Numbered from the stretch's first letter, positions 8,853-18,496 are shown. The stretch is DNA of 64,000 nucleotides from Saprospiraceae bacterium (GCA_020629035.1 JAHDEC010000014.1:37945-101944), one strand, 5' to 3'. A program made the numbers and translations. Notes: generated from the letters alone by a model not told the origin.

Positions 8853-10025
8853 TCTTTTTGATTGGCTGTCTTTTATGCTAAAATTGCCCTTATTATAATC
8901 TAGTTCTATACCTACTAGTCCAGGTTTTTTGCCTATTTCTAAACTTCCCAGCTCTTCATCAAACGATAAGGCTTTTGCACCATTTATACAAGCCCACTCA
9001 AACAAGGTTTCAAGAGGAACGTGGCTTTGATATTTATGTATAGTTTTAATTTCTTCCCAGATCGACAATTGCCAATTGGAGGTCAAACTATCGGTTCCAA
9101 TAGTCATTTTACAGCCTTGATCAAGAAAAAATTGGTAATTCGGCAATTGGTTTTCAATGTACAAGTTTGCATTAGGACAAGTAGCCCAAAAAACGTTAGA
9201 CGACCAAGACAAGGCTGCTTGGATATCTTCTGGTTTACTTTCTGTGTTGTGTACAAAAAGCGTTTTACACTCGGAGTTTAAATATTTTATGGGATAATGA
9301 ATAGCATTTTTGCCTATGGGTTTAAGGTCAATATTGCTAAATCCAAAATGTTCAAAAAACCCCTTAAAACTGCCTTCTTTGTTCTTTAAAAAATTGTTTT
9401 CTGGCGGTGTCTCTTGGTTATGTATGCTTATAGTTTCGCCATGAGAGCTAGCTTTTGCAATATAATTCATGAGTCCTTCCGTCACCGTGTAGGGAGCATG
9501 TGGGACTTTACTTTTACTATTTTTTTCGTTGGATTCATGTGCTTCAAAAACTTGTTCGTATTTCTCTATGGTCCCTTGTGTCATCGAGGACTGCATAAAA
9601 TCAAACATTTCCACAAAAGTATAGTAGCGGATAGGGCTTTCTTTTTTTGTCAATGCTGTATCGCTTGTATTTGAAATATCTCCTACAGCAACAATCCCTT
9701 CTTTTAGCATTAAAGTATCTTCTTCTCTGATTCTCTGAGCAATAATACTAGGATCTGTTTCTCTTAGGCTCACTACTTTTTTTAAAAAATCTATTAAGCC
9801 AGTCCCTGTTCCCACCTTTCCCTTTAGGTGCGATAACTCTAGGTGACAATGCGTGTTTATCAGACCGGGTATGATAATGCCTTTTGTATGATGGATGTTT
9901 TGTTGACTAAATTCTTCTTTTTTACCTATGGCGGTAATGATACCATCATCATTAAGTGCTACGACTCCATTCTCAATAGGTTTTCCAACTACAGGATATA
10001 AACAATCGGCAGAAAAGTAGCGCAT
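8841..10025 (-). CDS. Amidohydrolase-family deaminase or chlorohydrolase
   Basis: A 394-residue metal-dependent hydrolase of the ATZ/TRZ-like amidohydrolase branch. Ligand candidates are the HxH motif NTHCHLELSH near residue 60, a mid-protein His in VPHAPYTV, the His in ISIHNQE, and the late Asp in IGTDSLTSNW. The C-terminal segment ELGSLEIGKKPGLV is the typical strand closing the small beta domain. The probable reaction is deamination of a purine- or pyrimidine-like compound; aminodeoxyfutalosine deaminase is one possibility, but no other futalosine-pathway gene is visible. It starts 2 bases after the DUF1015 stop, so the two are probably cotranscribed. Confidence 0.85.
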   Translation of the reverse strand: MRYFSADCLYPVVGKPIENGVVALNDDGIITAIGKKEEFSQQNIHHTKGIIIPGLINTHCHLELSHLKGKVGTGTGLIDFLKKVVSLRETDPSIIAQRIREEDTLMLKEGIVAVGDISNTSDTALTKKESPIRYYTFVEMFDFMQSSMTQGTIEKYEQVFEAHESNEKNSKSKVPHAPYTVTEGLMNYIAKASSHGETISIHNQETPPENNFLKNKEGSFKGFFEHFGFSNIDLKPIGKNAIHYPIKYLNSECKTLFVHNTESKPEDIQAALSWSSNVFWATCPNANLYIENQLPNYQFFLDQGCKMTIGTDSLTSNWQLSIWEEIKTIHKYQSHVPLETLFEWACINGAKALSFDEELGSLEIGKKPGLVGIELDYNKGNFSIKDSQSKRLDL

Positions 10026-10027
10026 GC

Positions 10028-11128
10028 TTAGCTATTATATTCTATCTCAAAATCAAGGTTAATTATTCCATTTCTGAGCCTCGGAACGAAATAGCTGCTT
10101 TTAGGAGGAAGGGTTTTTCCTTGCTCTACCACACTATTTATGTAGTCCATCGTTAATGGGTAAATGCAAAAACCGACTCCTTCTTCAATGTTGTCCGTGG
10201 TAGTAACTAGTTTTTCTAAAGGTACTTCGCCGCTAAGGTATTTTATTCTTGTATCAGTCCTTACATCCTTTATCCCCAATATTTTATCTAGCACTAGTTC
10301 ATTAAACAAAGCAGGATCTGTATTTCTTCCTTTCTTAATAAATTTTGCTTTCCACTTTAGTTCATACCATTCCTTTTTTAGATACATGGTCATGATGTGG
10401 TTTTTGCTTGGTTTTTTGCCTTTTTTTAGGGTTTTGATTTCACAATACTTGGATAGCCTAGCCATAAAGTTTAGAGGATTCATCATGGCTCTCAGATTTA
10501 TCACTCGATTAAAATCCAAAATCCTCAATTGATCATTAGAAAAAATGGCCGTAAACAATTTTGAGTACTTTTTCTTGTCCTCACTAGAGTTGTGCATTAA
10601 GAGGTTTGTGGAACATCTATGATGTCCATCAGCAATCATGGTTTGTTTTACTTCTTTTTCAAAAAGTTTTATGATTTTCTGGTTTTGCTGCTTTGTCAAA
10701 TTCCAAAAAGTATGTCGTTCATCTGGCCCGTAATTAACGTCGACAATCGGTTTTCTGGTTTTAACCATTTCCTTAATAAAAGATTGGATGGTATCTATTT
10801 TGGGATAGGTTAACAAAACAGGTTTAACCATTGCATTTCGTTGAAGAATCAACTGAATCATTATTTGCTCTTTCTCGGCTAAGGTTAGTTCGTGGCGTTG
10901 GATACTTCCTGTGTTAAGTTCTTCTACATCAGTGCTGCAAACTATGCCTTTATATTTTGCACCATTGTATTCGATTTGGTAGACATAAACACCTTCTTTC
11001 AATATATTATAAAACAATCCATTGCTACGTAAGCTCTGGTAGTCTTTTTTTACATTGTCTGTAAATGTTTTTACAGAAGGTATTAGTTTTTCATTGGGAA
11101 ATACTGCTTTGAAGCCACTTATTTTCAC
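10028..11128 (-). CDS. DUF1015 family protein
   Basis: A 366-residue protein of the DUF1015/COG4198 family, which has no settled biochemical role. The diagnostic motif IADGHHRCST is present near residue 165, as are the N-terminal FKAVFPNEK and the later GVGFCIYPLT and PPKSSYFVPRLRNGIINLDF. The DGHHR motif resembles the nucleotide/Mg site of ParB/SerK-type folds; that comparison is mine. In other Bacteroidota this family is often near serine-biosynthesis genes (recalled), but here it pairs with the amidohydrolase. The start is a GTG at 11128; no ATG lies close by in frame. Confidence 0.87.
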   Translation of the reverse strand: MKISGFKAVFPNEKLIPSVKTFTDNVKKDYQSLRSNGLFYNILKEGVYVYQIEYNGAKYKGIVCSTDVEELNTGSIQRHELTLAEKEQIMIQLILQRNAMVKPVLLTYPKIDTIQSFIKEMVKTRKPIVDVNYGPDERHTFWNLTKQQNQKIIKLFEKEVKQTMIADGHHRCSTNLLMHNSSEDKKKYSKLFTAIFSNDQLRILDFNRVINLRAMMNPLNFMARLSKYCEIKTLKKGKKPSKNHIMTMYLKKEWYELKWKAKFIKKGRNTDPALFNELVLDKILGIKDVRTDTRIKYLSGEVPLEKLVTTTDNIEEGVGFCIYPLTMDYINSVVEQGKTLPPKSSYFVPRLRNGIINLDFEIEYNS

Positions 11129-11175
11129 AGTTGTAGTTTTAGCTGAGGGAAAATATAATATGGCAATATTAAGAT

Positions 11176-11199
11176 AATGTTCTTTTTAAAAAGAATATT
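11176..11199. promoter_or_regulatory. 24-base near-perfect palindrome between the GbsR-like and DUF1015 genes
   Basis: Centre TTCTTTTTAAAAAGAA (11180-11195) is a perfect palindrome. Four more bases on each side pair, with a single G-T wobble. It lies upstream of the DUF1015 start and downstream of the GbsR-like stop. No U-run follows on the minus strand, so an operator fits better than a terminator. It is A/T-rich and could be chance. Confidence 0.4.
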
Positions 11200-11229
11200 T
11201 CTCGTCGAACTTAATTTAAAGTAAAGTAC

Positions 11230-11730
11230 TTAGCTAAGCATTTTCAAATAGGTAGAGACTAAAAAGTTTGGTTCTGCTTTGATTATGTTTTGGAGTGCTG
11301 CATCTGCTTTGGTAGAAAACAGCTGCAAGTCTTTGATTGTTTTTGCAAACTCCTTTGACTCTGTGCATCTACCTTCCACGATTTCCATTTTGGTTAAAAT
11401 TTCAATCATAGGATCTAATTCCTTCTTTTTCCGCTGATTTACAATATGACAAAAGACCTTCCAGATATCCTTTTCAGCTTCAAAAAATTCTTTGCGCTTT
11501 TCAGTAACTCTAGTTTTGAAGACTAGTTGCCATTCGAGAAGTGTTCTAAGGTTCATGTTAGCGCTGCCTCGAGAAACACTTAGTGTTTCCATTATGTCAT
11601 CTGCACAAAGTGGTTCTTTGGTAATAAGTAATAATGCATGAATCTGTCCCAGGGTTTTACTTGTACCCCAGCTAACTGCAAAGTCTCCCCACTTTCTTAT
11701 AAATTCTCCTTTAGCGTCACAAAACTCCAT
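11230..11730 (-). CDS. GbsR/MarR-type transcriptional regulator
   Basis: A 166-residue DNA-binding regulator with the GbsR-type winged helix. The N-terminal helix carries KGEFIRKWGDFAVSWGTSKTLGQIHALLL, in segments of which the family is easily recognised. The helix-turn-helix is ADDIMETLSVSRGSANMNLR (about 42-62), and the wing is VFKTRVTEKRKEFFEAE. The helical C-terminal half (about 90-166) probably dimerises. GbsR relatives control choline/betaine genes in Bacillus; here neither osmolyte genes nor a clear target is next to it. The palindrome at 11176-11199 is a candidate operator. Confidence 0.88.
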   Translation of the reverse strand: MEFCDAKGEFIRKWGDFAVSWGTSKTLGQIHALLLITKEPLCADDIMETLSVSRGSANMNLRTLLEWQLVFKTRVTEKRKEFFEAEKDIWKVFCHIVNQRKKKELDPMIEILTKMEIVEGRCTESKEFAKTIKDLQLFSTKADAALQNIIKAEPNFLVSTYLKMLS

Positions 11731-11798
11731 AGAATAAATTTGTGCTAACTAAATGATATAAAAAGCATTTTGTTCATTCCAAAGAAAAAATCTATCCG

Positions 11799-12908
11799 TT
11801 ATGCTTTGTAAAAAGGCACTTTTTTGATGCTGCAAGAACATCGTTTTTTTCGTATGCCAAGGAATATTTCTGCTCCTTCTTCTATGAAGCTTTTATCTAC
11901 AAAACCCATTCCTATGGGAATGTCCAGTGTCGGTGACATGGTCCCGGAAGTAACCATTCCTATTACATTGTCTTCTTTATCGAAAAGCTCATACCCTTGT
12001 CTCGGTACCCTACGATCATTAACAATAAAACCTGTTAATTTTCTTTTCGTCCCTTCTTTTCTGTCTCTTATAAAATGCTCTTTCGAGAAAAAGTCTACGG
12101 CTTTCTTTGTCTTAGTTATCCAGCCTAAGCCTGCTGCAATCGGTGAAGTATCATCATCTATCTCATGGCCATATAAGCAGAAACCCATTTCTAACCTTAA
12201 TGTGTCTCTTGCCCCAAGCCCTGCTGGTTTTATCCCATGCACAGCTCCTTCTTCCATGAGAAGTTTCCAAAGGTATTCTGCATGTTCATTATCAAAATAC
12301 AATTCGTATCCGCCACTTCCAGTATATCCAGTATTTGAAATAAGTACATTATCAATGTCTCCGACTCTTCCTTTAGTAAACGTGTAATACGCAAGATTAT
12401 CTAAATCAATATCAACCAACTTTTTAAGGACTTGGATTGCATTGGGCCCTTGTAAAGCTAATAAAGAACTTTTGGCAGATATGTCTATGAGTTTAGTGTC
12501 GAAGGTATTTGCTGCTTTGATCCAGTTCCAATCTTTTTCAATATTAGATGCGTTGACAACTAGCATAAAGGCTTGTTCACCTTCACTACATTGATCATCA
12601 AATAATCTGTAGACTAACAAATCATCAACGACTCCTCCTCGATCATTAGGCAGACAGCTATACTGTGCCTGTCCAGGCGATAGTTTAGAAGCATCATTTG
12701 AAGTTATTTTTTGCACAAAATCTAAGGCCTCTTTCCCCTTTACAATAAACTCGCCCATATGAGACACATCAAATAATCCCACTTTTTCTCGGACAGCAGT
12801 GTGCTCATCTGTTATGCTTGTGTATTGTAAAGGCATGTTGTATCCTCCAAAGGACATCATTTTTGCACCTAAGTCTTCGTGTATTTTAGTTAATGCTGTA
12901 TTCTTCAC
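11799..12908 (-). CDS. gcvT: Glycine cleavage system T protein (aminomethyltransferase)
   Basis: Transfers the methylene group from the aminomethyl-lipoyl H protein to tetrahydrofolate, releasing ammonia. The 369 residues match the family length. Motifs are [23 protein letters not shown], the folate-binding region [13 protein letters not shown], and [21 protein letters not shown]. Translation starts at a GTG (12908), 1 base after the cyclophilin-lipoprotein stop, so the two genes are probably cotranscribed. The other glycine-cleavage genes (gcvP, gcvH) are not in the window. Confidence 0.96.
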   Translation of the reverse strand: MKNTALTKIHEDLGAKMMSFGGYNMPLQYTSITDEHTAVREKVGLFDVSHMGEFIVKGKEALDFVQKITSNDASKLSPGQAQYSCLPNDRGGVVDDLLVYRLFDDQCSEGEQAFMLVVNASNIEKDWNWIKAANTFDTKLIDISAKSSLLALQGPNAIQVLKKLVDIDLDNLAYYTFTKGRVGDIDNVLISNTGYTGSGGYELYFDNEHAEYLWKLLMEEGAVHGIKPAGLGARDTLRLEMGFCLYGHEIDDDTSPIAAGLGWITKTKKAVDFFSKEHFIRDRKEGTKRKLTGFIVNDRRVPRQGYELFDKEDNVIGMVTSGTMSPTLDIPIGMGFVDKSFIEEGAEIFLGIRKKRCSCSIKKVPFYKA

Positions 12909-12909
12909 C

Positions 12910-14910
12910 TTATTTATTTGTTATGATTATATCTAAAATTTCGTCTCCTTCTACAATTGAATGAACAACATCCATACCTTCAGTAACTTTTCCAAAAATG
13001 GTATATTTTCCATCTAGATGAGGTGTCGGAGAATGAGTAACAAACCATTGAGTAGATTCTGTGTGCAAGCCGGCTGATGCCATGCCGATGTATCCTTCAT
13101 CATTGTAATAACTTCTTGCTAACTCAGATCGAATCGTGTAATCTAATCCTCCGTAACCATCTCCTCTAGGACAGCCTGTTTGGATAACAAAATTAGGAAC
13201 AACTCTATGGAATATTTTTCCATCATAAAAGTTGTCTTCAGCTAACTCAACAAAATTGACCACTGATCCTGGAGATTCTTTGGGGAAAAACTTAATGTTA
13301 AATACACCCTTATTTGTTTTTATGATGGCTGTACTCGAATCTTTAATGGTTTCTAATATCTGATAATTTATTTTCTTTACTTGACTACTTTTTGGTTCTT
13401 CAAAAGATATCGTATCAGATAGGTAGTTAATTGCCTTTACAAGCGCCTGACCTGCTTCCAAATCCTTAGGTAAGTTTAAGTTCTTTTTAGCGTCCAATAA
13501 AAAGTTTAGAGAATCTATTAATTGTTTAGCATTACTGCTTTCGGTAGCTAATGCTAAACTACCTTCTGTATATACACCAACATCTTCTTTCAAAAACAAA
13601 TCTTGAATATATCCAATGATTTTACGTCTTGCATATCGTGTAGAACTTTTAAAGTTTGCATTAAAGCGTTCGTTGTTTAAGATTTTTCCCAAAGCTCTAG
13701 TTGCTGCTGTTAATATCACTGGGTTTTCTGTTTCTTCCGCATTTTTATAAATGAGCTCATAACTATTTATATCTTCTGATAGGGCATCTAAGTAAGCGGC
13801 CACCATTCGAGGGCTTTTTTCTTTTTCTAGTTGCTGTTGTATATCGTACCTAGCTGCGTTTCTAGTCTTTGTATAATAGTAAGGAATGGACTTAAAAAAA
13901 GAAGAATAAAGCTTAGGTTTTAATAAAGAGCTATCCATATTCATCGCTATTTCTCTATATATTCCAGCATCTTCTTTATTTCCGCTTTGGCCTAAATATT
14001 TTATAGCTGATTCGGCAATGTGTGAGTTTTCATGACCTACTAGTTCAATTATTTTTTCAACAGAATTAATATAATCATATGAGTTGAGTGATCTGATAAT
14101 ATTGACCTTTACTCTATAATCATTATTTCCACTTAATTCCTCATTTAATATCCCTTGAATTTCTACATCTTGTGTATGTCTCAGAGCAAGTGCCAATGCC
14201 ATTTTAATATTGACGTTTTTCTCTTTTGTTAGTTGATTGGCTATTTGGAATTTTACTTGTTCTATATCAAGGTTATTCGTTCTTGCTAAATAATTTGCTG
14301 CATATAATCTTGCTTCATCTGGTATCTCTTTTGAACTTATGTATTGTACCATTAATGATGTTGCTTTTGGATTAACAATACCATTGGTTGCCAACTTATA
14401 AATGGCTCTAGTTTGTGCAACTAATAACAAAGTGTCTGTCGGTCTATAAGTAGAGATAGATACTAAGGATTTTAAAATATTAGCATTTCCTAAGCTTCCC
14501 ATAGATTCTATAATCTGAGCATTAGAAATGTTATCTACCGATATGGTATCACGCTGTTTAAAGTTAGACATCACCTCGGTTGCAAGCTCTTTATCACCTA
14601 TCTGAGCTAAGGCAAAACTTGACATAGCTCTTACCTTTATGTTTTGATCTTTTAATTTATTGCTTAGTTCTTCTACAGCTGAAGAATCTTGATAAGAGGC
14701 AAAAGCTTGAGCAGCTAAATATCGATAACTTGGGTTTTCACTATTTAAATAAAACAATAAGCTATCAAGGTTTTGATCTACTTGGTGTTTAATAAGCTGT
14801 TTAACCTTGGTATCAGATAAATCTATATTTACTTCCTTTAATACCTTGTTTTCTGGCGGGACACAAGAAAAGATTAATGCTAGGACAAATAATAAGGTAC
14901 TGTACTTCAC
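12910..14910 (-). CDS. Lipoprotein with HEAT-like repeats and a C-terminal cyclophilin domain
   Basis: A 666-residue fusion. The N-terminus (MKYSTLLFVLALIFSCVPPENK) is a lipoprotein signal with the lipobox Cys near residue 16. Residues about 35-470 are helical HEAT/armadillo-like repeats, for example YRYLAAQAFASYQDSSAVEE and VRAMSSFALAQIGDKELATE. The last 150 residues are a cyclophilin peptidyl-prolyl isomerase with KIFHRVVPNFVIQTGCPRGD, GYIGMASAG and FVTHSPTPHLDGKYTIFGKV. The likely role is folding or holding of exported proteins at the envelope, with the repeats as a protein-binding platform (inference). Translation starts at GTG 14910, with a -7 box 24 bases upstream. Confidence 0.9.
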   Translation of the reverse strand: MKYSTLLFVLALIFSCVPPENKVLKEVNIDLSDTKVKQLIKHQVDQNLDSLLFYLNSENPSYRYLAAQAFASYQDSSAVEELSNKLKDQNIKVRAMSSFALAQIGDKELATEVMSNFKQRDTISVDNISNAQIIESMGSLGNANILKSLVSISTYRPTDTLLLVAQTRAIYKLATNGIVNPKATSLMVQYISSKEIPDEARLYAANYLARTNNLDIEQVKFQIANQLTKEKNVNIKMALALALRHTQDVEIQGILNEELSGNNDYRVKVNIIRSLNSYDYINSVEKIIELVGHENSHIAESAIKYLGQSGNKEDAGIYREIAMNMDSSLLKPKLYSSFFKSIPYYYTKTRNAARYDIQQQLEKEKSPRMVAAYLDALSEDINSYELIYKNAEETENPVILTAATRALGKILNNERFNANFKSSTRYARRKIIGYIQDLFLKEDVGVYTEGSLALATESSNAKQLIDSLNFLLDAKKNLNLPKDLEAGQALVKAINYLSDTISFEEPKSSQVKKINYQILETIKDSSTAIIKTNKGVFNIKFFPKESPGSVVNFVELAEDNFYDGKIFHRVVPNFVIQTGCPRGDGYGGLDYTIRSELARSYYNDEGYIGMASAGLHTESTQWFVTHSPTPHLDGKYTIFGKVTEGMDVVHSIVEGDEILDIIITNK

Positions 14911-14933
14911 TCGAGAGCTTTGATTAAATGTTG

Positions 14934-14941
14934 CAAAAATA
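14934..14941 (-). promoter_or_regulatory. Candidate promoter (-7 box) for the cyclophilin lipoprotein and gcvT
   Basis: Reads TATTTTTG on the minus strand, an exact TAnnTTTG match 24 bases before the GTG start. The implied leader is short, about 17 bases. No TTG is found at the usual upstream distance. Confidence 0.45.
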
Positions 14942-15008
14942 GTATAAGAAAGACTATTTTTATTAAATACTTAAACAGCATCTCTTTAGGGCTTATTAAA
15001 CGGTTATT

Positions 15009-16445
15009 ATGAAAAAGTATTTTTATTTTCTCTTTGTTTGTTTTTGTTTTCCACTTAACAGCCAAAGTCTTATTGATTATACCTATTTAGGTGAATATTC
15101 TAAATCTCAAATTAGCAGTTCTTTTGGCTATGATGCAAGGTACGATGTTGCCATTTATAAGGTTCAGTATTATACGGATAACTTAGATGGTGAAGCGCAT
15201 TTAGCATCAGGTCTTTTTTGTCTGCCCAATAACCCAAATGATATGCCTTTGCTGTGTTATCAGCATGGTACTGTCAATGATCGGTTTGATGTGCCTTCTG
15301 AACTATCAGGTGGTTATTCATTGGGCGTCGTCTTTGCTTCCGAAGGATATGCTACCGTCATGCCTGATTACATTGGTTTAGGTGACAGTTCTGGCATTCA
15401 TCCATATATCCATGCAGAGTCAGAAGCTTGGGCTGGACTCGATATGTTTCGTGCAGCTAGAGAATTGCAAGCATCACTAGAATTTAGTCTCAATGAACAA
15501 ATATTTATCACTGGTTATTCCCAGGGAGGACATGCCTCGATGGCTTTACAGCGCATGATTGAGCGGGATCAACCTGCAGGTTTTAGTGTCACTGCAGGTG
15601 GACATTGTTCTGGTCCTTATAGTGTGTCTGAAAAAATGATTGATTTTACTTTAGGAGAAGATCCATATGTTTTTGTGGGTTATTTAGCCTGGGTTGCCTT
15701 ATCTATTCAAGCAACTTTTCCAGATCTGCTTGCTGACTATAGTTTAGAGGATATTTTTATCGCTGATATTGTGCCACATATCGAACGATTTAGAGATGAA
15801 GAGATAAACCTTGCTGATCTAAACACCTTAATGCTCCAATGGTTAGTTCTAAATAATCCTGGTGGTTTTCAGGCTAGAGAACTTCTTCAAGATAGTATTC
15901 TAGATGCAATCATAAATGATCCAAGTCATCCTATAAGTATGGCTTTTCAAAGAAATGATTTATTAGATTGGAGTCCGCAAAATCCTGCTCGCCTGTTTTA
16001 TTGTACCAATGATGATCAAGTGACTTTCGAAAATGCTGTGTATGCCGATTCTATATTAAATGCAAACGGTGCAGTAGACTTAGCAGCTATTGATGTTGCC
16101 AGTAATCAAGATCACGGTGGTTGTGTTGACCCAGCAGTTTTAGCAACTCTTGAGTTTTTTGCAAACTATGCAGATTTTCCAAGCCACACAGAATCATCTC
16201 ATACAACTTGTGATATTGTCTTATCCCAACAAGAACAGTTTTTAGAAATAACATTGGACAAAAACTGTCAAATAGATAAAATTAAGGGCCTTGAGATTTA
16301 CAATACACAAGGAATAAAACTTATGAGCACACAGCAAGAAAGACTTGCAAGTGTTAATGTTTCGAACTTAAATACTGGAGTATATTTTGTCACTTTAACT
16401 ACCTCCAACGGACAGAAATTGAATAAAAAATTCTGGAAGCACTAA
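15009..16445 (+). CDS. Secreted alpha/beta-hydrolase with type IX sorting domain
   Basis: A 478-residue exported hydrolase. The signal peptide is MKKYFYFLFVCFCFPLNSQ. The alpha/beta-hydrolase core shows the oxyanion region CYQHGTVNDRFD, the nucleophile elbow GYSQGGHASM (Ser near residue 171), a late Asp region (YCTNDDQVTFENA) and the catalytic His in QDHGGCVD. It resembles secretory lipases or feruloyl/prolyl-type esterases; the substrate is unknown. The last 80 residues form a type A T9SS sorting domain (IYNTQGIKLMS, LNTGVYFVTLTTSNGQKLNKKF), so it should be cleaved and anchored or released at the surface by a PorU-type sortase such as the one at 57-62 kb. Confidence 0.9.
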   Translation: MKKYFYFLFVCFCFPLNSQSLIDYTYLGEYSKSQISSSFGYDARYDVAIYKVQYYTDNLDGEAHLASGLFCLPNNPNDMPLLCYQHGTVNDRFDVPSELSGGYSLGVVFASEGYATVMPDYIGLGDSSGIHPYIHAESEAWAGLDMFRAARELQASLEFSLNEQIFITGYSQGGHASMALQRMIERDQPAGFSVTAGGHCSGPYSVSEKMIDFTLGEDPYVFVGYLAWVALSIQATFPDLLADYSLEDIFIADIVPHIERFRDEEINLADLNTLMLQWLVLNNPGGFQARELLQDSILDAIINDPSHPISMAFQRNDLLDWSPQNPARLFYCTNDDQVTFENAVYADSILNANGAVDLAAIDVASNQDHGGCVDPAVLATLEFFANYADFPSHTESSHTTCDIVLSQQEQFLEITLDKNCQIDKIKGLEIYNTQGIKLMSTQQERLASVNVSNLNTGVYFVTLTTSNGQKLNKKFWKH

Positions 16446-16488
16446 AAGAGCAATGAGATTTCTGTTTCTTTGCGGCAAATTCTGAATT

Positions 16489-16902
16489 ATGAAAATGGAT
16501 GATCTTGTTTCAGTAAGTGGAATGTCTGGAGTTTATAAAATTAATACTTCTCGTTCGAACGGATTAGTGGTTGATGACCTAGATACTGGAAAGTCAAAGT
16601 TTTGTTCTATGAGGAGGCATCAATTCACTCCTTTAGGTACTGTGGCAATCTATACCTTTTCTGATACGGTAGAATTATCTGTTGTGTTTAAAACCATGTT
16701 TGACATACAATCTAAAACTCCTGTAGTTTCTGCAAGCGCCTCTAAAGAAGAAATAACTAGCTATTTTGAAACCATCATACCAGAGTATGATCGGGATAAG
16801 GTGTATTTAAGTGATATGAAAAAAGTACTTAAATGGTACTTCTTTCTAAGCGAAAGAAACCTAATAGAGCCTTTGCTTAATGCGGCTGATGAGGAAGAAT
16901 AA
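16489..16902 (+). CDS. DUF5606-domain protein
   Basis: A 137-residue cytoplasmic protein of the Bacteroidota-specific DUF5606 family. The conserved opening is LVSVSGMSGVYKINTSRSNG, an SH3-like beta-barrel segment, followed by GKSKFCSMRRHQFTPLG and a helical C-terminal part. The function is unknown. A second ATG six bases downstream (16495) could also be the start. It sits between the sorted hydrolase and the convergent ComM-like ATPase, touching that gene's stop without a gap. Confidence 0.85.
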   Translation: MKMDDLVSVSGMSGVYKINTSRSNGLVVDDLDTGKSKFCSMRRHQFTPLGTVAIYTFSDTVELSVVFKTMFDIQSKTPVVSASASKEEITSYFETIIPEYDRDKVYLSDMKKVLKWYFFLSERNLIEPLLNAADEEE

Positions 16903-18459
16903 TTAACCAGCCCACCCTTCTCTATCAAGACTTCTATATTGGATGGCTTCTGCTAAATGTCCTATTTCTATGCTTTCTTTTTGGTCCAGGTCTGCTATAG
17001 TTCTTGCTACCTTTAAAATTCGATCATAGGCTCTAGCTGACAACTGCAATTTTTGCATAGCTGTTTTCAATAATAGGGTTCCAGTCTGATTAATGCTACA
17101 AATTTCTCTTACCATATTAGTTGGCATTTGAGCATTACTATGTATGTCCGAATATTTACTAAATCTATCTTCCTGTGTTTTTCTAGCTTCACTTACTCGT
17201 TCTGATACCGCTTCACTCGTCTCTCCTTTTGTTGTTTGTTTTGACAGCTCGTCATAACTCACAGGGGTAACTTCTACATGTAAATCGATACGATCTAATA
17301 AAGGGCCTGAAATCTTATTTAGATATTTTTTTACTACTCCTGGCCCGCAAACGCAGTCTTTATCGGGATGGTTATAAAAGCCACAAGGACATGGATTCAT
17401 CGAAGCAATTAACATAAAACTCGCAGGGAAATCCACACTAACCCTAGCCCTCGAAATGCTAACTCTCCGTTCTTCCATTGGCTGGCGCAACACTTCCAAA
17501 ACAGTTCGCTTAAACTCTGGCAACTCATCTAAAAACAAAACACCATTGTGTGCTAATGAAATTTCTCCTGGAATAGGGTTTGAACCACCACCCACCATTG
17601 CTACATCGCTTATCGTATGATGTGGTGACCTAAAGGGCCTGTTGGTTACCAATGAGGAATTACCAGGTAAACTTCCGGCCACTGAATGAATTTTAGTTGT
17701 TTCTAATGCCTCTTGTAAAGATAGTATGGGCAAAATGGTCGGTAATCTTCTAGCCAACATGGTTTTACCAGCTCCGGGAGGTCCGATAAGTATCAGGTTG
17801 TGTCCTCCTGCCGCCGCAATTTCTAAGGCTCGTTTTATATTTTCTTGACCCTTCACATCAGAAAAATCGACAGGATACTCACTTACCGAATCATGAAAGA
17901 CTTCTCGGGTGTCATACTCAGTAGGTTCTACATTAGTCTCTCCATTTATAATGCTAATCGCTTCTTTTAAATTAGTTACTCCATAGACTTGAAGATCACT
18001 AACAATCGCGGCCTCCCTTGCATTTTCCTTTGGTAAAATGATGCCTTTGTATTTATCTTTTCTCGCTTGGATAGCTATGGGTAGTGCTCCTTTAATAGGT
18101 CGTAGACTTCCATCTAGTGAAAGCTCACCCATAATTATATAGTCCTTTAAATGTTCTTTCTTTATTTGATGAGTTACAGCTAAAACACCTAAAGCAATAG
18201 GTAGATCATATGAGGAGCCCTCTTTTCTAATATTAGCTGGAGCCATGTTTACCACAATTTTTATTCTAGGCATATTCATGCCTATGTTTTTAATAGCAGC
18301 TTCTATTCGTTGGAAGCCTTCTTTGACCGCATTATCTGGCAAGCCCACCAAATAATAAAATTGCTTTCCCGCTGCCACAGCTCCTCCAGCATTTACCTCT
18401 ATAGTTATCGTTTGTGCATCAATCCCTTGAACTGCACTTGCATAGCTTTTTACTAACAT
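16903..18459 (-). CDS. YifB/ComM-family Mg-chelatase-like AAA+ ATPase
   Basis: A 518-residue AAA+ protein of the ComM/YifB family; ComM is a hexameric helicase that promotes branch migration in natural transformation. Features in order are an N-terminal Lon-protease-like fold (about 1-170, with EVNAGGAVAAGKQFYYLVGLP in segments), Walker A LIGPPGAGKT (about 223-232), Walker B VLFLDELPEF, the sensor region MLIASMNPCPCG with a zinc-binding Cys cluster (CPCGFYNHPDKDCVCG), and a C-terminal winged region (SARAYDRILKVARTIADL). It is common outside competent species too, so competence should not be inferred. It diverges from the ferredoxin-reductase gene. Confidence 0.93.
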   Translation of the reverse strand: MLVKSYASAVQGIDAQTITIEVNAGGAVAAGKQFYYLVGLPDNAVKEGFQRIEAAIKNIGMNMPRIKIVVNMAPANIRKEGSSYDLPIALGVLAVTHQIKKEHLKDYIIMGELSLDGSLRPIKGALPIAIQARKDKYKGIILPKENAREAAIVSDLQVYGVTNLKEAISIINGETNVEPTEYDTREVFHDSVSEYPVDFSDVKGQENIKRALEIAAAGGHNLILIGPPGAGKTMLARRLPTILPILSLQEALETTKIHSVAGSLPGNSSLVTNRPFRSPHHTISDVAMVGGGSNPIPGEISLAHNGVLFLDELPEFKRTVLEVLRQPMEERRVSISRARVSVDFPASFMLIASMNPCPCGFYNHPDKDCVCGPGVVKKYLNKISGPLLDRIDLHVEVTPVSYDELSKQTTKGETSEAVSERVSEARKTQEDRFSKYSDIHSNAQMPTNMVREICSINQTGTLLLKTAMQKLQLSARAYDRILKVARTIADLDQKESIEIGHLAEAIQYRSLDREGWAG

Positions 18460-18496
18460 TTGAAAATTTAAAAAGTAGTTATTTAGATTCTTTTGT

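Noticed and set aside
8841..10025. Naming the amidohydrolase as aminodeoxyfutalosine deaminase
   Set aside because: The family resemblance is general, and no mqnA, mqnC, mqnD or mqnE homologue is in the window.
11824..12387. 187-residue plus-strand open frame
   Set aside because: Lies wholly antisense to gcvT and has Ser/Pro-rich shadow composition without any domain.
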